Positions 1 through 7,601 of a DNA stretch of 20,759 nt are shown piece by piece. The translations under genes and the position numbers were made by a program. This DNA comes from Thermoplasmata archaeon (GTDB taxonomy: Archaea; Thermoplasmatota; Thermoplasmata; Thermoplasmatales; Thermoplasmataceae), in contig JAKAAI010000027.1 of assembly GCA_021797055.1 (NCBI GenBank), positions 1 through 20,759 of the forward strand, given 5' to 3'. The notes under the pieces were generated by a model, which made no database searches, was not told the origin of the DNA, and saw only the letters and a list, made by a program, of their open reading frames with translations. Numbering within the stretch: position 1 is the first letter of the stretch; the number at the start of each line of letters is the position of its first letter.

Positions 1-1187
1 TTTCGGTACCCATAGGTGTTCTTGGCACCATATGGTCTTACTGGAAGCTCAAGGAGACGTCACCAAAACTCGCGCAGAAAATCGATTATGCAGGAAATAT
101 AACATTTGGCGCAGGTCTGGTGATTGCACTCATCGGTGTCACCTATGGACTTATTCCATATAATGGCAGTTCCATGGGATGGTCTGATCCATGGGTTATA
201 ATAGCAATTGTTGTCGGTTTGGCACTGCTTGTGGGATTCCTCTTTGTAGAGAGAGTGGTGAAGTTCCCCATGTTCAAGATGGAACTGTTCAAGATCAGGA
301 GATTTTCAATGGGTTCTCTCTCCGGTCTCTTCTCATCGGTTGCAATGGGCGGGGTGATGTTTATGATAGTTCTTCTGCTGCAGGGAATCTGGCTTCCGAT
401 TCATGGATACAGCTATGCAAGCGCTCCATTCTGGGCAGGTATATTCATGCTCCCCATGACGGCAGGCTTCATGGTAATGGGTCCGATCGCAGGCATAATA
501 TCTGACAGGCGCGGTCCAACAAAGATTGCAACGTTCGGATTTGGCATAACTGCATTCTCTTTCGTACTGATGTATATGCTCACTGCAAATTTCTACTATC
601 CGTTCCTGGGCATCACGCTGTTCATATTCGGACTTGGAATGGGAATGTTCGCCGCACCCAACACATCATCGCTCATGAATTCCGTCCCGCCTGATGCCAG
701 GGGTGCTGCATCCGGGATGGCTACTACACTCAGGAACAGTGGGCAGACTGCAAGCATGGCCATATTCTTCACCATTCTTATTTACAGTATGTCCACCACA
801 CTTCCTGCTTCCATTTCCGCTGGTCTCACCAGTGCAGGAGCTCCCCAACTCATACCATTCATGGCGAACGTGCCCCCAACCGACGCAATATTTGCAGCCT
901 TTCTGGGCATAAATCCATCCACAGCAATGCTGTCCCTGCTGACTCCAGCACAGATCAGTGCACTTTCCCTCTCTCCAACAGCCATTCTCAACATGTCGGC
1001 AAATTCATGGTTCCCCGGAATCATTTCGTCTCCATTTATGACAGCGCTCCATCTTACCTTCATATTCGGATTCTCTATTTCTGTGGTTGGAGTGGTCCTG
1101 TCTGCCCTCAGGGGAAAAGATCTAAATGCAACTTCAAAGCCAGTCAGAAAGGAACCTGGAATAACGCAGGAGCCAATCAATGAATGA
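1..1187 (+). CDS. MFS drug efflux transporter, DHA2-like (5' partial)
   Basis: C-terminal part of a 14-helix-type major facilitator exporter, which would move drugs or other toxic compounds out of the cell using a cation gradient. The frame is open from base 3 and begins inside the gene: the first residues (VPIGVLGTIWSYWKLKE) match the conserved stretch after helix 6 of EmrB/QacA-type proteins. About eight hydrophobic segments follow, including a glycine-rich one (PIAGIISDRRGP) corresponding to the cytoplasmic loop motif of MFS proteins. The GTG at 120 is therefore an internal codon, not the start. The stop overlaps the start of the MarR gene by eight bases, so the two are almost certainly co-transcribed and the regulator probably controls the pump. 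The family is clear; the substrate cannot be told. Confidence 0.88.
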   Translation, partial: SVPIGVLGTIWSYWKLKETSPKLAQKIDYAGNITFGAGLVIALIGVTYGLIPYNGSSMGWSDPWVIIAIVVGLALLVGFLFVERVVKFPMFKMELFKIRRFSMGSLSGLFSSVAMGGVMFMIVLLLQGIWLPIHGYSYASAPFWAGIFMLPMTAGFMVMGPIAGIISDRRGPTKIATFGFGITAFSFVLMYMLTANFYYPFLGITLFIFGLGMGMFAAPNTSSLMNSVPPDARGAASGMATTLRNSGQTASMAIFFTILIYSMSTTLPASISAGLTSAGAPQLIPFMANVPPTDAIFAAFLGINPSTAMLSLLTPAQISALSLSPTAILNMSANSWFPGIISSPFMTALHLTFIFGFSISVVGVVLSALRGKDLNATSKPVRKEPGITQEPINE

Positions 1188-1638
1188 TGAAGGAAACAAC
1201 GATCCTCTTTCTCCTGAGGGTCATCTAATCATAAACATAATCAAGACAGGTAAAATTCTGACAAGATATATGGACAGGATGCTCAGATCCAGTGGAACAA
1301 GCGTTGTGGAACTCGGAATATTGCATCGTATCAGGAATATGGGATGCAGGAGACTCACCGATCTTGCAGAAGACGATTTTATCAGCAAGCCAAGGGTGTC
1401 GAATGTGCTCAATGCCATGGTGGAGAGAGGTTTGATTGAGAGAGTAAAGGATACCAATGACGAGCGCGCATTTGAACTTGTGATCAGCAAATTAGGTGAG
1501 AAACTCTATTCCGATTCGATAGTGCTCATAAATAATTTTTCTTGCGAGTTCTTTAAAAATGCAGACTTGAATCTAATGGACGGGGTATTCAGGGATGCAC
1601 TATCACGCATAGAAAGTGTATCAAGGGACAAAACGTAG
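1180..1638 (+). CDS. MarR family transcriptional regulator
   Basis: A 152-residue winged-helix DNA-binding protein, the usual length for MarR. The core runs from about residue 60 to 108: a helix-turn-helix (RRLTDLAEDDFISKPRVSNV), a recognition-helix region ending NAMVERGLIERV, and the wing with the charged DTNDERAFEL motif typical of the family. Terminal helices on both sides would form the dimer interface. The ATG lies inside the last codons of the upstream MFS exporter gene, an arrangement typical of a pump and its repressor. MarR proteins usually bind small phenolic or other lipophilic compounds and then release DNA; which ligand is used here cannot be inferred. The operator would be upstream of the exporter, outside the window. 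Confidence 0.9.
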   Translation: MNDEGNNDPLSPEGHLIINIIKTGKILTRYMDRMLRSSGTSVVELGILHRIRNMGCRRLTDLAEDDFISKPRVSNVLNAMVERGLIERVKDTNDERAFELVISKLGEKLYSDSIVLINNFSCEFFKNADLNLMDGVFRDALSRIESVSRDKT

Positions 1639-1712
1639 GGGTAGCGTACGATGACAAATTGTACTGTCGTCCGCGCGTAATCGTGGACTTTTCCCGACTC
1701 ATTATCCGTAGT

Positions 1713-2813
1713 TCAGCTTTCATTCTTGTTTGCTGCAGCGTACACAGCGAACGCAAAAATGACCAGCGCAAAGATTCCCATATATATAATGAGTGGAAGA
1801 GCAAGTGTCAGATTGTTGAACAGCATGATGTCATCCAGTATCTTGATAAAGTATGTCAGAGGAAGAACCGACGAAATCGTCTGGAGATAACCGGGCATTA
1901 TGCTGATTGGGAAGAAAACTCCTGATAGAAACATCATGGGGAAAAATATCACATTCCCGATGAGACTTGCTGTCTCCTCCTTTCTCGTTAACAGACCTGC
2001 GAGCAGTCCAATAGACACAAACGTGATGAGACCTATGAATATGGATAGCACAATCAGTGAAACGCCTAGTCCGGAAACAGCAAAATTGATCCCGAAGAAA
2101 ACCGATCCAACTATGATCAGAACAGCATCAGAAAGCAGAGTAATCCCGAGGTAGAAAATCACAACTGCGAAGAGCCATTCAAGTTTTGTTAAGCCGGTAA
2201 ATGAGAGCTGTCTGAATATCTTTTTCTCTGTGTAATTCGGAACAATGTAAATCATGGAAAATATTCCATTGAGCATTGTGAACCCAATCAAGCCGGGAAG
2301 ATAATAATCAACTGATTTGGGAATGTTCTGTGCAACAGGTATATTGGAAAGGTAAATTGTTCCAGTACCATTGCTACCGATTTTGAAAAGAATATTCTGA
2401 ATAACAAGTGAAAGGGATTGCGAATACGGATCAGAAGGGTTAGAATAGTATGAAATATAAGACCTGCCAGACGCAAGCCCCTGTGTGAAATTCGATGGAA
2501 TTATTATCCCCTGATCAACCGAGTTATATACCATATAATTTGTAAGATTCTGGGCTGGTGAGACCATCTGTACGGTAAAGAGTCCAGTACTGTTTATCGC
2601 AGAAAGAACATTGTCCGAAACCGTGGATTGATCCATATCCTGAACCGCAAGCGTTGTTTTCTGTGTCGATGTCCCACCAAAAATAGACCCAAAAATGATC
2701 ATGAATATAACCGGCAGAAGTACAACAAAGAAAATGCCTGATTTCGAACGCATGAATGATGTCACATGAAGCCTGAGATAGGCCAAACTTCTCTTAAGGT
2801 TCATTATCATCAA
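1713..2813 (-). CDS. ABC-2 type transporter permease
   Basis: A 366-residue membrane subunit of an ABC exporter. It has one N-terminal membrane helix (about residues 26-46, FFVVLLPVIFMIIFGSIFGG), a large extracytoplasmic domain of about 120 residues, and five or six hydrophobic segments in the C-terminal half, ending close to the C-terminus. This is the ABC2_membrane_3 / YhgE-like layout found in drug, Na+ or lipid exporters. The first possible start is TTG at 2813, but ATG at 2810 or at 2804 is more likely. All of these overlap the 3' end of the ATPase gene, so the pair is translationally coupled. The cargo is unknown. The gene is convergent with the MarR gene, 74 bases apart. Confidence 0.88.
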   Translation of the reverse strand: MMIMNLKRSLAYLRLHVTSFMRSKSGIFFVVLLPVIFMIIFGSIFGGTSTQKTTLAVQDMDQSTVSDNVLSAINSTGLFTVQMVSPAQNLTNYMVYNSVDQGIIIPSNFTQGLASGRSYISYYSNPSDPYSQSLSLVIQNILFKIGSNGTGTIYLSNIPVAQNIPKSVDYYLPGLIGFTMLNGIFSMIYIVPNYTEKKIFRQLSFTGLTKLEWLFAVVIFYLGITLLSDAVLIIVGSVFFGINFAVSGLGVSLIVLSIFIGLITFVSIGLLAGLLTRKEETASLIGNVIFFPMMFLSGVFFPISIMPGYLQTISSVLPLTYFIKILDDIMLFNNLTLALPLIIYMGIFALVIFAFAVYAAANKNES

Positions 2814-3705
2814 CCTTTCCCACGAGTCTCATGAAGACATCCTCAAGGCTCTCTCTTTTCATAGTGACGTCGGTAAGTTCTATCTTTTTCTCCTTCAGCA
2901 GGTCTACGATCTCAAAAAACTCAGTACTATCCTTTATTACCACCTGCACCGTACCATTCTCTGAAGACACGTCGTAACCCAGAATCTCCAATATAGACAT
3001 GATGTCGGATTCAGATCTCAGGATGACCCTGTCGCCCCTGTGGTTGAGCCTGACTATTTCATCAGGTGATCCTTCAGACACAATTTTTCCATCCTTGATG
3101 AAGGCCACTCTGTCTGAAAGTTTCTCGGCTTCATCGAGATAGTGTGTTGTTAAAAAAACAGTTCTTCCAGTTTCCTTCATCCTCTGGATTACAGACCATA
3201 CATTTCTTCTGGAGAAAGGATCCAGGCCCGCCGTAGGCTCATCGAGAAAAAGGATTTGTGGTTCGCTAGACATCGCCATCGCGAGTCCAAGTTTCTGCTT
3301 TTGACCACCGGACATATTCTCAAACGGGGTATCCCTCTTATCATAGAGATCAACTTCCTTCAGCAGTTGAATCACATCGGTCTTGCTTCCCAAACACCTT
3401 TTGTAGAATTTCAACGCTTCAATGGGGGTTATATTCGCCATGAAATTGAAGTCCTGCGGCAGTATTCCAATCCTTTTGCTCAAATCCTTTTTATTCTTTA
3501 TGGGATCGAGGCCGAGTACCGAGATCTCGCCGGAAGTTTTCCTCCTTATCCCTTCCAGAATCTCCACAGTGGTGGTCTTGCCAGCACCGTTGGGACCGAG
3601 CAGACTGTATATTTCACCCTCTTTCACGTACAAATCTATGCCGTCCACTGCCCTCAGACCCCTGTATTCTTTGACGAGATTCCCTATCTCAATAACCTTC
3701 TCCAA
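2794..3705 (-). CDS. ABC transporter ATP-binding protein
   Basis: The 303-residue energy-providing subunit of the exporter formed with the permease that overlaps its 3' end. Visible motifs in order are Walker A (GPNGAGKTT, about residue 38), Q-loop (ILPQDFNF), the ABC signature (SGGQKQKLGLAMAMSS), Walker B with the catalytic Glu (ILFLDEPTAGLDP) and the switch His (TTHYLDEAE). The C-terminal 80 residues form the extra domain common in DrrA/CcmA-type ATPases (VTMKRESLEDVFMRL). The start is a TTG preceded by GGA; an in-frame TGA lies 21 bases upstream and no ATG or GTG is available, so TTG is well supported. An AT-rich box at 3727-3736 sits about 26 bases upstream, which fits a leaderless mRNA. 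Confidence 0.93.
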   Translation of the reverse strand: MEKVIEIGNLVKEYRGLRAVDGIDLYVKEGEIYSLLGPNGAGKTTTVEILEGIRRKTSGEISVLGLDPIKNKKDLSKRIGILPQDFNFMANITPIEALKFYKRCLGSKTDVIQLLKEVDLYDKRDTPFENMSGGQKQKLGLAMAMSSEPQILFLDEPTAGLDPFSRRNVWSVIQRMKETGRTVFLTTHYLDEAEKLSDRVAFIKDGKIVSEGSPDEIVRLNHRGDRVILRSESDIMSILEILGYDVSSENGTVQVVIKDSTEFFEIVDLLKEKKIELTDVTMKRESLEDVFMRLVGKVDDNEP

Positions 3706-3726
3706 TCCTACGCTTATCTGAATTCA

Positions 3727-3736
3727 TTATTTATTT
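3727..3736 (-). promoter_or_regulatory. TATA-like box for the ABC exporter genes
   Basis: On the minus strand this reads AAATAAATAA, centred about 26 bases upstream of the TTG start of the ATPase gene. That is the expected distance from an archaeal TATA box to the transcription start of a leaderless mRNA. It lies in the 138-base region shared with the divergent MFS gene. Confidence 0.5.
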
Positions 3737-3843
3737 CTTTCAGATTTACGGGGAATTCGTGAATTACCAAAGAAATCGCTTAAGTATATTGATCGCATAA
3801 GTGGAAAACGCAGACAAATAATTTTGAGTATAAAATCAGGGGA

Positions 3844-5064
3844 TTGGACAGGAGACTCTGGATCTTAAGCATCACAAGGTTTATCAGGTCATTCGGAAGA
3901 GGATCGACCTTCGTCTTTCTACCTTTGATTTTCATAATCACATATCACATATCATTCATAGATACCGGCCTTCTCCTTGGATCAGCCACTGTGATTATGG
4001 CCGTTGTTCAGTATTATGCCGGTATATTCACCGACAAGATAGGCAGAAGATCCATCCTGGTGTATTCCCAGATACCCGCCGTGGTGTTTTACATTCTCAT
4101 ATATTATACAGTCGCCTTTCCGTTCTACTTTGTTCTGCTTGTTTTATCCTGGTACGGAACAATAGTTATCAATTCCATTCAGTACCCTGCAGTGCAAGCG
4201 TCGGTAGCGGACATAACCTCTGTTTCAGACAGGCTTTCCGGTTATACAATAATGAGAATAATGGCCAATCTGGGAATTGCCATAGGTCCATTATTAGGTG
4301 CGTATCTTGCCGGTTATGGTTTGCAGTATATATTTCTGATCTCTGCATTTGCCACAGTGGCGGAAATAGTGATGCTCTACTTGCTGATGAGGGAAACGTA
4401 TTTCCCACAGAAATCCAGTATAATGAAGAAAGGCGAATTGAGGAAATCGTACAGTGGAGACAGATTCTTCGTAGTATTCATAATAATTGGTATAATTCTG
4501 GGATTTTTTACGAGACAGAGAGGGAGTTCACTGACAGTTTACTCCGTGGCCATTGAGAATCTTCCGTTCATGTACCTAGGATACGTCTGGGCTCTGAACG
4601 GTTTTCTGGTGGTACTTTTGCAGTTTCCCATCCTGAGGATGATGACCAGGTATGGTAATCCAATGCTCTGGAGAGGCATTGGTACCCTATTCTATGCTGC
4701 AGGCTTCCTTATCCTGATAAATTACCCAACGTTGATGATTCTGCTTGTTTTTATGACCATTTCAACCGTTGGAGAGGACATGCTTTCTCCCACAACGCAG
4801 AGCATTATCACTGTAATCGCTCCGGGCAATATGCGGGGGTCATATATTGGGGTTTATAATTTATTTACCAGCATTGGATCATTCAGCGGTGCCGTGCTTG
4901 GACTTTGGCTTTTATATGTTTTGAGAAACTTGACGGCAACATACTGGATCGTCATAGCGGGAGGATCGGTTGCCGTATCTTTTATGTATATTTCCATTAG
5001 CGGCATTTTCAGGAAGCGTTTTTCGGAGGCAACAGTAGAAAGCATAAAGGCATTGGACAGTTGA
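3844..5064 (+). CDS. MFS transporter (12-helix)
   Basis: A complete 406-residue major facilitator protein with about twelve hydrophobic segments and a basic central loop (about residues 190-215, FPQKSSIMKKGELRKSYSG). The MFS signature between helices 2 and 3 is clear (GIFTDKIGRRSILV). A proline/glycine-rich stretch near residue 140 (LGIAIGPLLGAYLAGYG) corresponds to the helix 5 motif seen in drug:H+ antiporters. The start is a TTG following GGGGA, with an AT-rich segment (AAATAATTTT) about 25 bases upstream. The gene is divergent from the ABC exporter pair, so this is the second or third efflux-type system within 5 kb. The substrate is unknown. Confidence 0.88.
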   Translation: MDRRLWILSITRFIRSFGRGSTFVFLPLIFIITYHISFIDTGLLLGSATVIMAVVQYYAGIFTDKIGRRSILVYSQIPAVVFYILIYYTVAFPFYFVLLVLSWYGTIVINSIQYPAVQASVADITSVSDRLSGYTIMRIMANLGIAIGPLLGAYLAGYGLQYIFLISAFATVAEIVMLYLLMRETYFPQKSSIMKKGELRKSYSGDRFFVVFIIIGIILGFFTRQRGSSLTVYSVAIENLPFMYLGYVWALNGFLVVLLQFPILRMMTRYGNPMLWRGIGTLFYAAGFLILINYPTLMILLVFMTISTVGEDMLSPTTQSIITVIAPGNMRGSYIGVYNLFTSIGSFSGAVLGLWLLYVLRNLTATYWIVIAGGSVAVSFMYISISGIFRKRFSEATVESIKALDS

Positions 5065-5112
5065 GTTCTGTGCCGATGCGACAACTAAATAAGTTTGCAG
5101 CGTCTATCTTGC

Positions 5113-5127
5113 ATTAATATAATAATA
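5113..5127 (+). promoter_or_regulatory. TATA-like box for the AGPS-like gene
   Basis: An AT-rich run (ATTAATATAATAATA) centred about 25 bases upstream of the ATG at 5145, at the right distance for a leaderless archaeal transcript. A purine-rich stretch (GGGTAGAGAG) lies between it and the start codon and could serve as a weak ribosome-binding site. Confidence 0.45.
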
Positions 5128-5144
5128 CGCAGGGTAGAGAGATC

Positions 5145-6665
5145 ATGGCGGATGATAGACATAAGAAACTAAGTGTTCTGTATGCTTCCGGAAAGGAACT
5201 GCAGATCAGCGGAGAATTCTCTAGTTATCTGGAAAAACTCCTTAATACTGATCTGAGCAAACAGATTTGGGACGGAATGGTTCTTGTACCGGAATTCGAG
5301 GTTGACGACGAACTCAAGGTTTTGCTTGAAACTGTTGTACAGAGGGAAAGAGTAAGCTTTGATTCACAGGTGCGATTGCAGCATTCCATAGGAAAATCGT
5401 CACCAGAAATTGCCAGGGCAATGGTATACCAGCTTCCGACTCCTGTGGATGCTGTTGTCTTTCCGAAGGATAAAGAGCTGAGGAGGCTTATAACTGTTCT
5501 TAAAAAGGAGAATATTAAGATCACCGTGTATGGTGGTGGATCCTCGGTCACGGGAGGAATACGATCAAAAAAATACGAGAGAGTGGTGTGCATCGACACT
5601 TCAAACCTTAACGAACTGGAAATTGGAAAAGGTTTCTGCACTGCAGGTGCCGGTCTTACCGGATTTGAGGCTGAAAAATTGCTCAATGCAAAGGGGCTGA
5701 CAATGGGTTTCTTCCCTGAATCCTTGGAGCATTCCACCATAGGCGGGTGGATCTCGACCAAAGCCTCCGGGCAGGAGTCAAATGCATATGGTGACATTGA
5801 AGATATCGTGATAAGTGTAGATCTTTATCGTTCAGATTCAACAGTGATTGAGGATAATTACACTCGCATCTCTTCGGGAGTGGCTGGAAAGGATATAGCC
5901 ACTGGAGGCGAAGGGAGGAACGGAATAGTGGTGAGGGCAAAAATGAAGACATTCCCGAAACCAGAAAGGAGATATTTTCAGTCTTTTCTGCTCCCATCAT
6001 TCAAATCAGGAATTGATTTTATGAAAACACTGGAAAGATTTCCGGACGTCATGAGGCTAATGGACGAGACTGAGACCGATTTGGCCTTGAACGAGGCTGG
6101 AGACAGTTTTTCCAAAAGGGTCCTTCAGAGAATGATGAAGTCAAGAGGGATATCCCAGGGGTCGATGGTCATAATCATGAGCAGAGAGAAGATCTCAGTG
6201 CCAAAGGTGTCAGGATCGATTAAGATGGGTAAGTCTCCTGCGGTTAGATGGAACGAGACCCGTTACCAGAGACCATATCTTGGAAATATACTATGGAAAA
6301 GATCAGTTATCGTTGATACACTTGAGACTTCAGCGTCATGGAATGATCTGCCCTCGCTTTACCAGAACGTGAAGAACGAATTTACCCAGGTCACAAAAGA
6401 GATCGGAATCAACGGACTGATAATGTCTCACATATCTCATGAGTATCAATCTGGTGCCTGCATTTATTTCACATTCATGTTCAAGAGCTCTAATCCAGTG
6501 GAAGATCTGGATACCATCAGGGATCACATGGTTCAGACCTTCCTTTCTTCCGGAGGAAGTATAACACATCATCATGGAATAGGAAATGAATTCAGGAAAT
6601 ATCTGTCAGATGGTTTGAAATCCATACAGGATAAAGCGTCTGATCCAATATTCCTTCAAATATAA
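5145..6665 (+). CDS. Alkyl-DHAP synthase-like FAD-binding protein
   Basis: A 506-residue flavoprotein of the FAD_binding_4 / FAD-oxidase C-terminal type, closest in its motifs to alkyldihydroxyacetonephosphate synthase (AGPS). AGPS replaces the acyl chain of acyl-DHAP with a fatty alcohol to make an ether bond. Visible features: the FAD pyrophosphate loop at residues 128-138 (VYGGGSSVTGG); an AGPS-like flavin segment at 197-218 (STIGGW followed by KASGQESNAYGDIED); a substrate-domain segment near 392-399 (DTLETSAS; AGPS has a very similar ETSAPW); GACIYF at 437-442 with the catalytic-type Tyr; and the HHHGIG triad at 475-480, equivalent to the essential His cluster of AGPS. Eukaryotic AGPS is longer mainly because of its peroxisomal targeting region. 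Glycolate or lactate oxidases share the FAD fold but generally lack the HHH motif. Homology is strong; the actual substrate in this cell is inferred. Confidence 0.82.
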   Translation: MADDRHKKLSVLYASGKELQISGEFSSYLEKLLNTDLSKQIWDGMVLVPEFEVDDELKVLLETVVQRERVSFDSQVRLQHSIGKSSPEIARAMVYQLPTPVDAVVFPKDKELRRLITVLKKENIKITVYGGGSSVTGGIRSKKYERVVCIDTSNLNELEIGKGFCTAGAGLTGFEAEKLLNAKGLTMGFFPESLEHSTIGGWISTKASGQESNAYGDIEDIVISVDLYRSDSTVIEDNYTRISSGVAGKDIATGGEGRNGIVVRAKMKTFPKPERRYFQSFLLPSFKSGIDFMKTLERFPDVMRLMDETETDLALNEAGDSFSKRVLQRMMKSRGISQGSMVIIMSREKISVPKVSGSIKMGKSPAVRWNETRYQRPYLGNILWKRSVIVDTLETSASWNDLPSLYQNVKNEFTQVTKEIGINGLIMSHISHEYQSGACIYFTFMFKSSNPVEDLDTIRDHMVQTFLSSGGSITHHHGIGNEFRKYLSDGLKSIQDKASDPIFLQI

Positions 6666-6720
6666 TGATCAAATAATTCCGTTGATGATCTAATATGGTA
6701 GGACCTGGCAAGTAAGGGGG

Positions 6721-7597
6721 TTGAAAGTATACGAAGGCTACGCTAATAGAAAATCCAAAGTCAGGGAAGGATCTGCGAAATCCAGTCAGTGAGGAGATTA
6801 AAGCTTTGCTCAAAGATGTTGAAATAGTTCATGTCAGGACTGAGTATGCGGGTCACGCATCGACCCTGGCTGCTGAATATATCCAGATGTCAGATGCACT
6901 GTTTGTGGCCGGTGGCGATGGTACGCTTAATGACACAATTCAATTAATTCACTCCGCTAAGAAAATACCAATTCTTGTGATACCATCAGGCACAGGTGCA
7001 GATTTTGCAAGATCGCTTGGGATTTTTAGTCCCGAAGATTCGATCAGGGCATTTCGGGCAGGTAAGATTATAACCGTCGACTCTGCCATTACGCAATTCG
7101 ATGGTAAGCAGAGACTGTTTGTAAACATTGCAGAAATAGGATTCGGTGCATCTGTAATGGAGAGGGTAAATGAATCTCCAAAGGGCAGAAATGTTTTCAT
7201 GCGATCAATAATGCGAGAGTTGCTCGGGTTGAAATCGTATGAAGTTGAAATTTCGTGCGATGATGTCACGCGGAATTTCTCAACATCGGAGATTGTGATT
7301 GCGAACGCACAGTACTTCGGCAAGGGTATGCATGCATCTCCTGATTCAATCATGGATGATGGTTTCCTGGATATTCATCTGATAAAGAAGATAGGAAAGA
7401 TTTCCCTGTTCATGAGTCTTGGTTCATTAAGGTCTGGAAACTACATCAGGAAAAAGGTTGTGGAAAATTTCTCCTGCAGGAGAATATCAATAACTGGAGA
7501 AAGGGCACCAGTTGAAATGGATGGAGAGGTAGTGGGATTCACTCCGATTCGTATCGAGGTTATCCCCAAATCCCTTTCATTTTATACGAACCTGTGA
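6721..7597 (+). CDS. Diacylglycerol/sphingosine-type lipid kinase, frame problem at the N-terminus
   Basis: A DAGK_cat-family kinase (YegS/BmrU/DgkB type) that phosphorylates a lipid hydroxyl with ATP. Motifs in frame are GGDGTLND, then IPSGTGADFARSLG, then a C-terminal beta domain (GMHASPDSIMDDGFLDIHLI, MDGEVVG). The longest frame with a canonical start begins at TTG 6806 and would lack the first strand. Reading upstream in the same frame gives KATLIENPKSGKDLRN, the expected opening NPxSG motif, but the only canonical codon there before 6806 is absent and TGA 6722 blocks the frame. A TTG at 6721, with a TATA-like TCTAATATGG about 27 bases upstream, lies in the +1 frame: LKVY, then the match resumes if one base is removed near 6733. 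I therefore place the start at 6721 with a one-base frameshift or sequence error. Directly downstream of the AGPS-like gene (55-base gap). Confidence 0.75.
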
Positions 7598-7601
7598 TCC
7601 T

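Noticed and set aside
3256..3762. 168-codon plus-strand frame over the ABC ATPase gene
   Set aside because: Antisense to Walker A, signature and Walker B coding; the translation has no motif.
5225..5797. 190-codon minus-strand frame inside the AGPS-like gene
   Set aside because: It lies wholly antisense to a gene with clear motifs; its Ser- and Thr-rich translation is what reverse reading of that gene gives.
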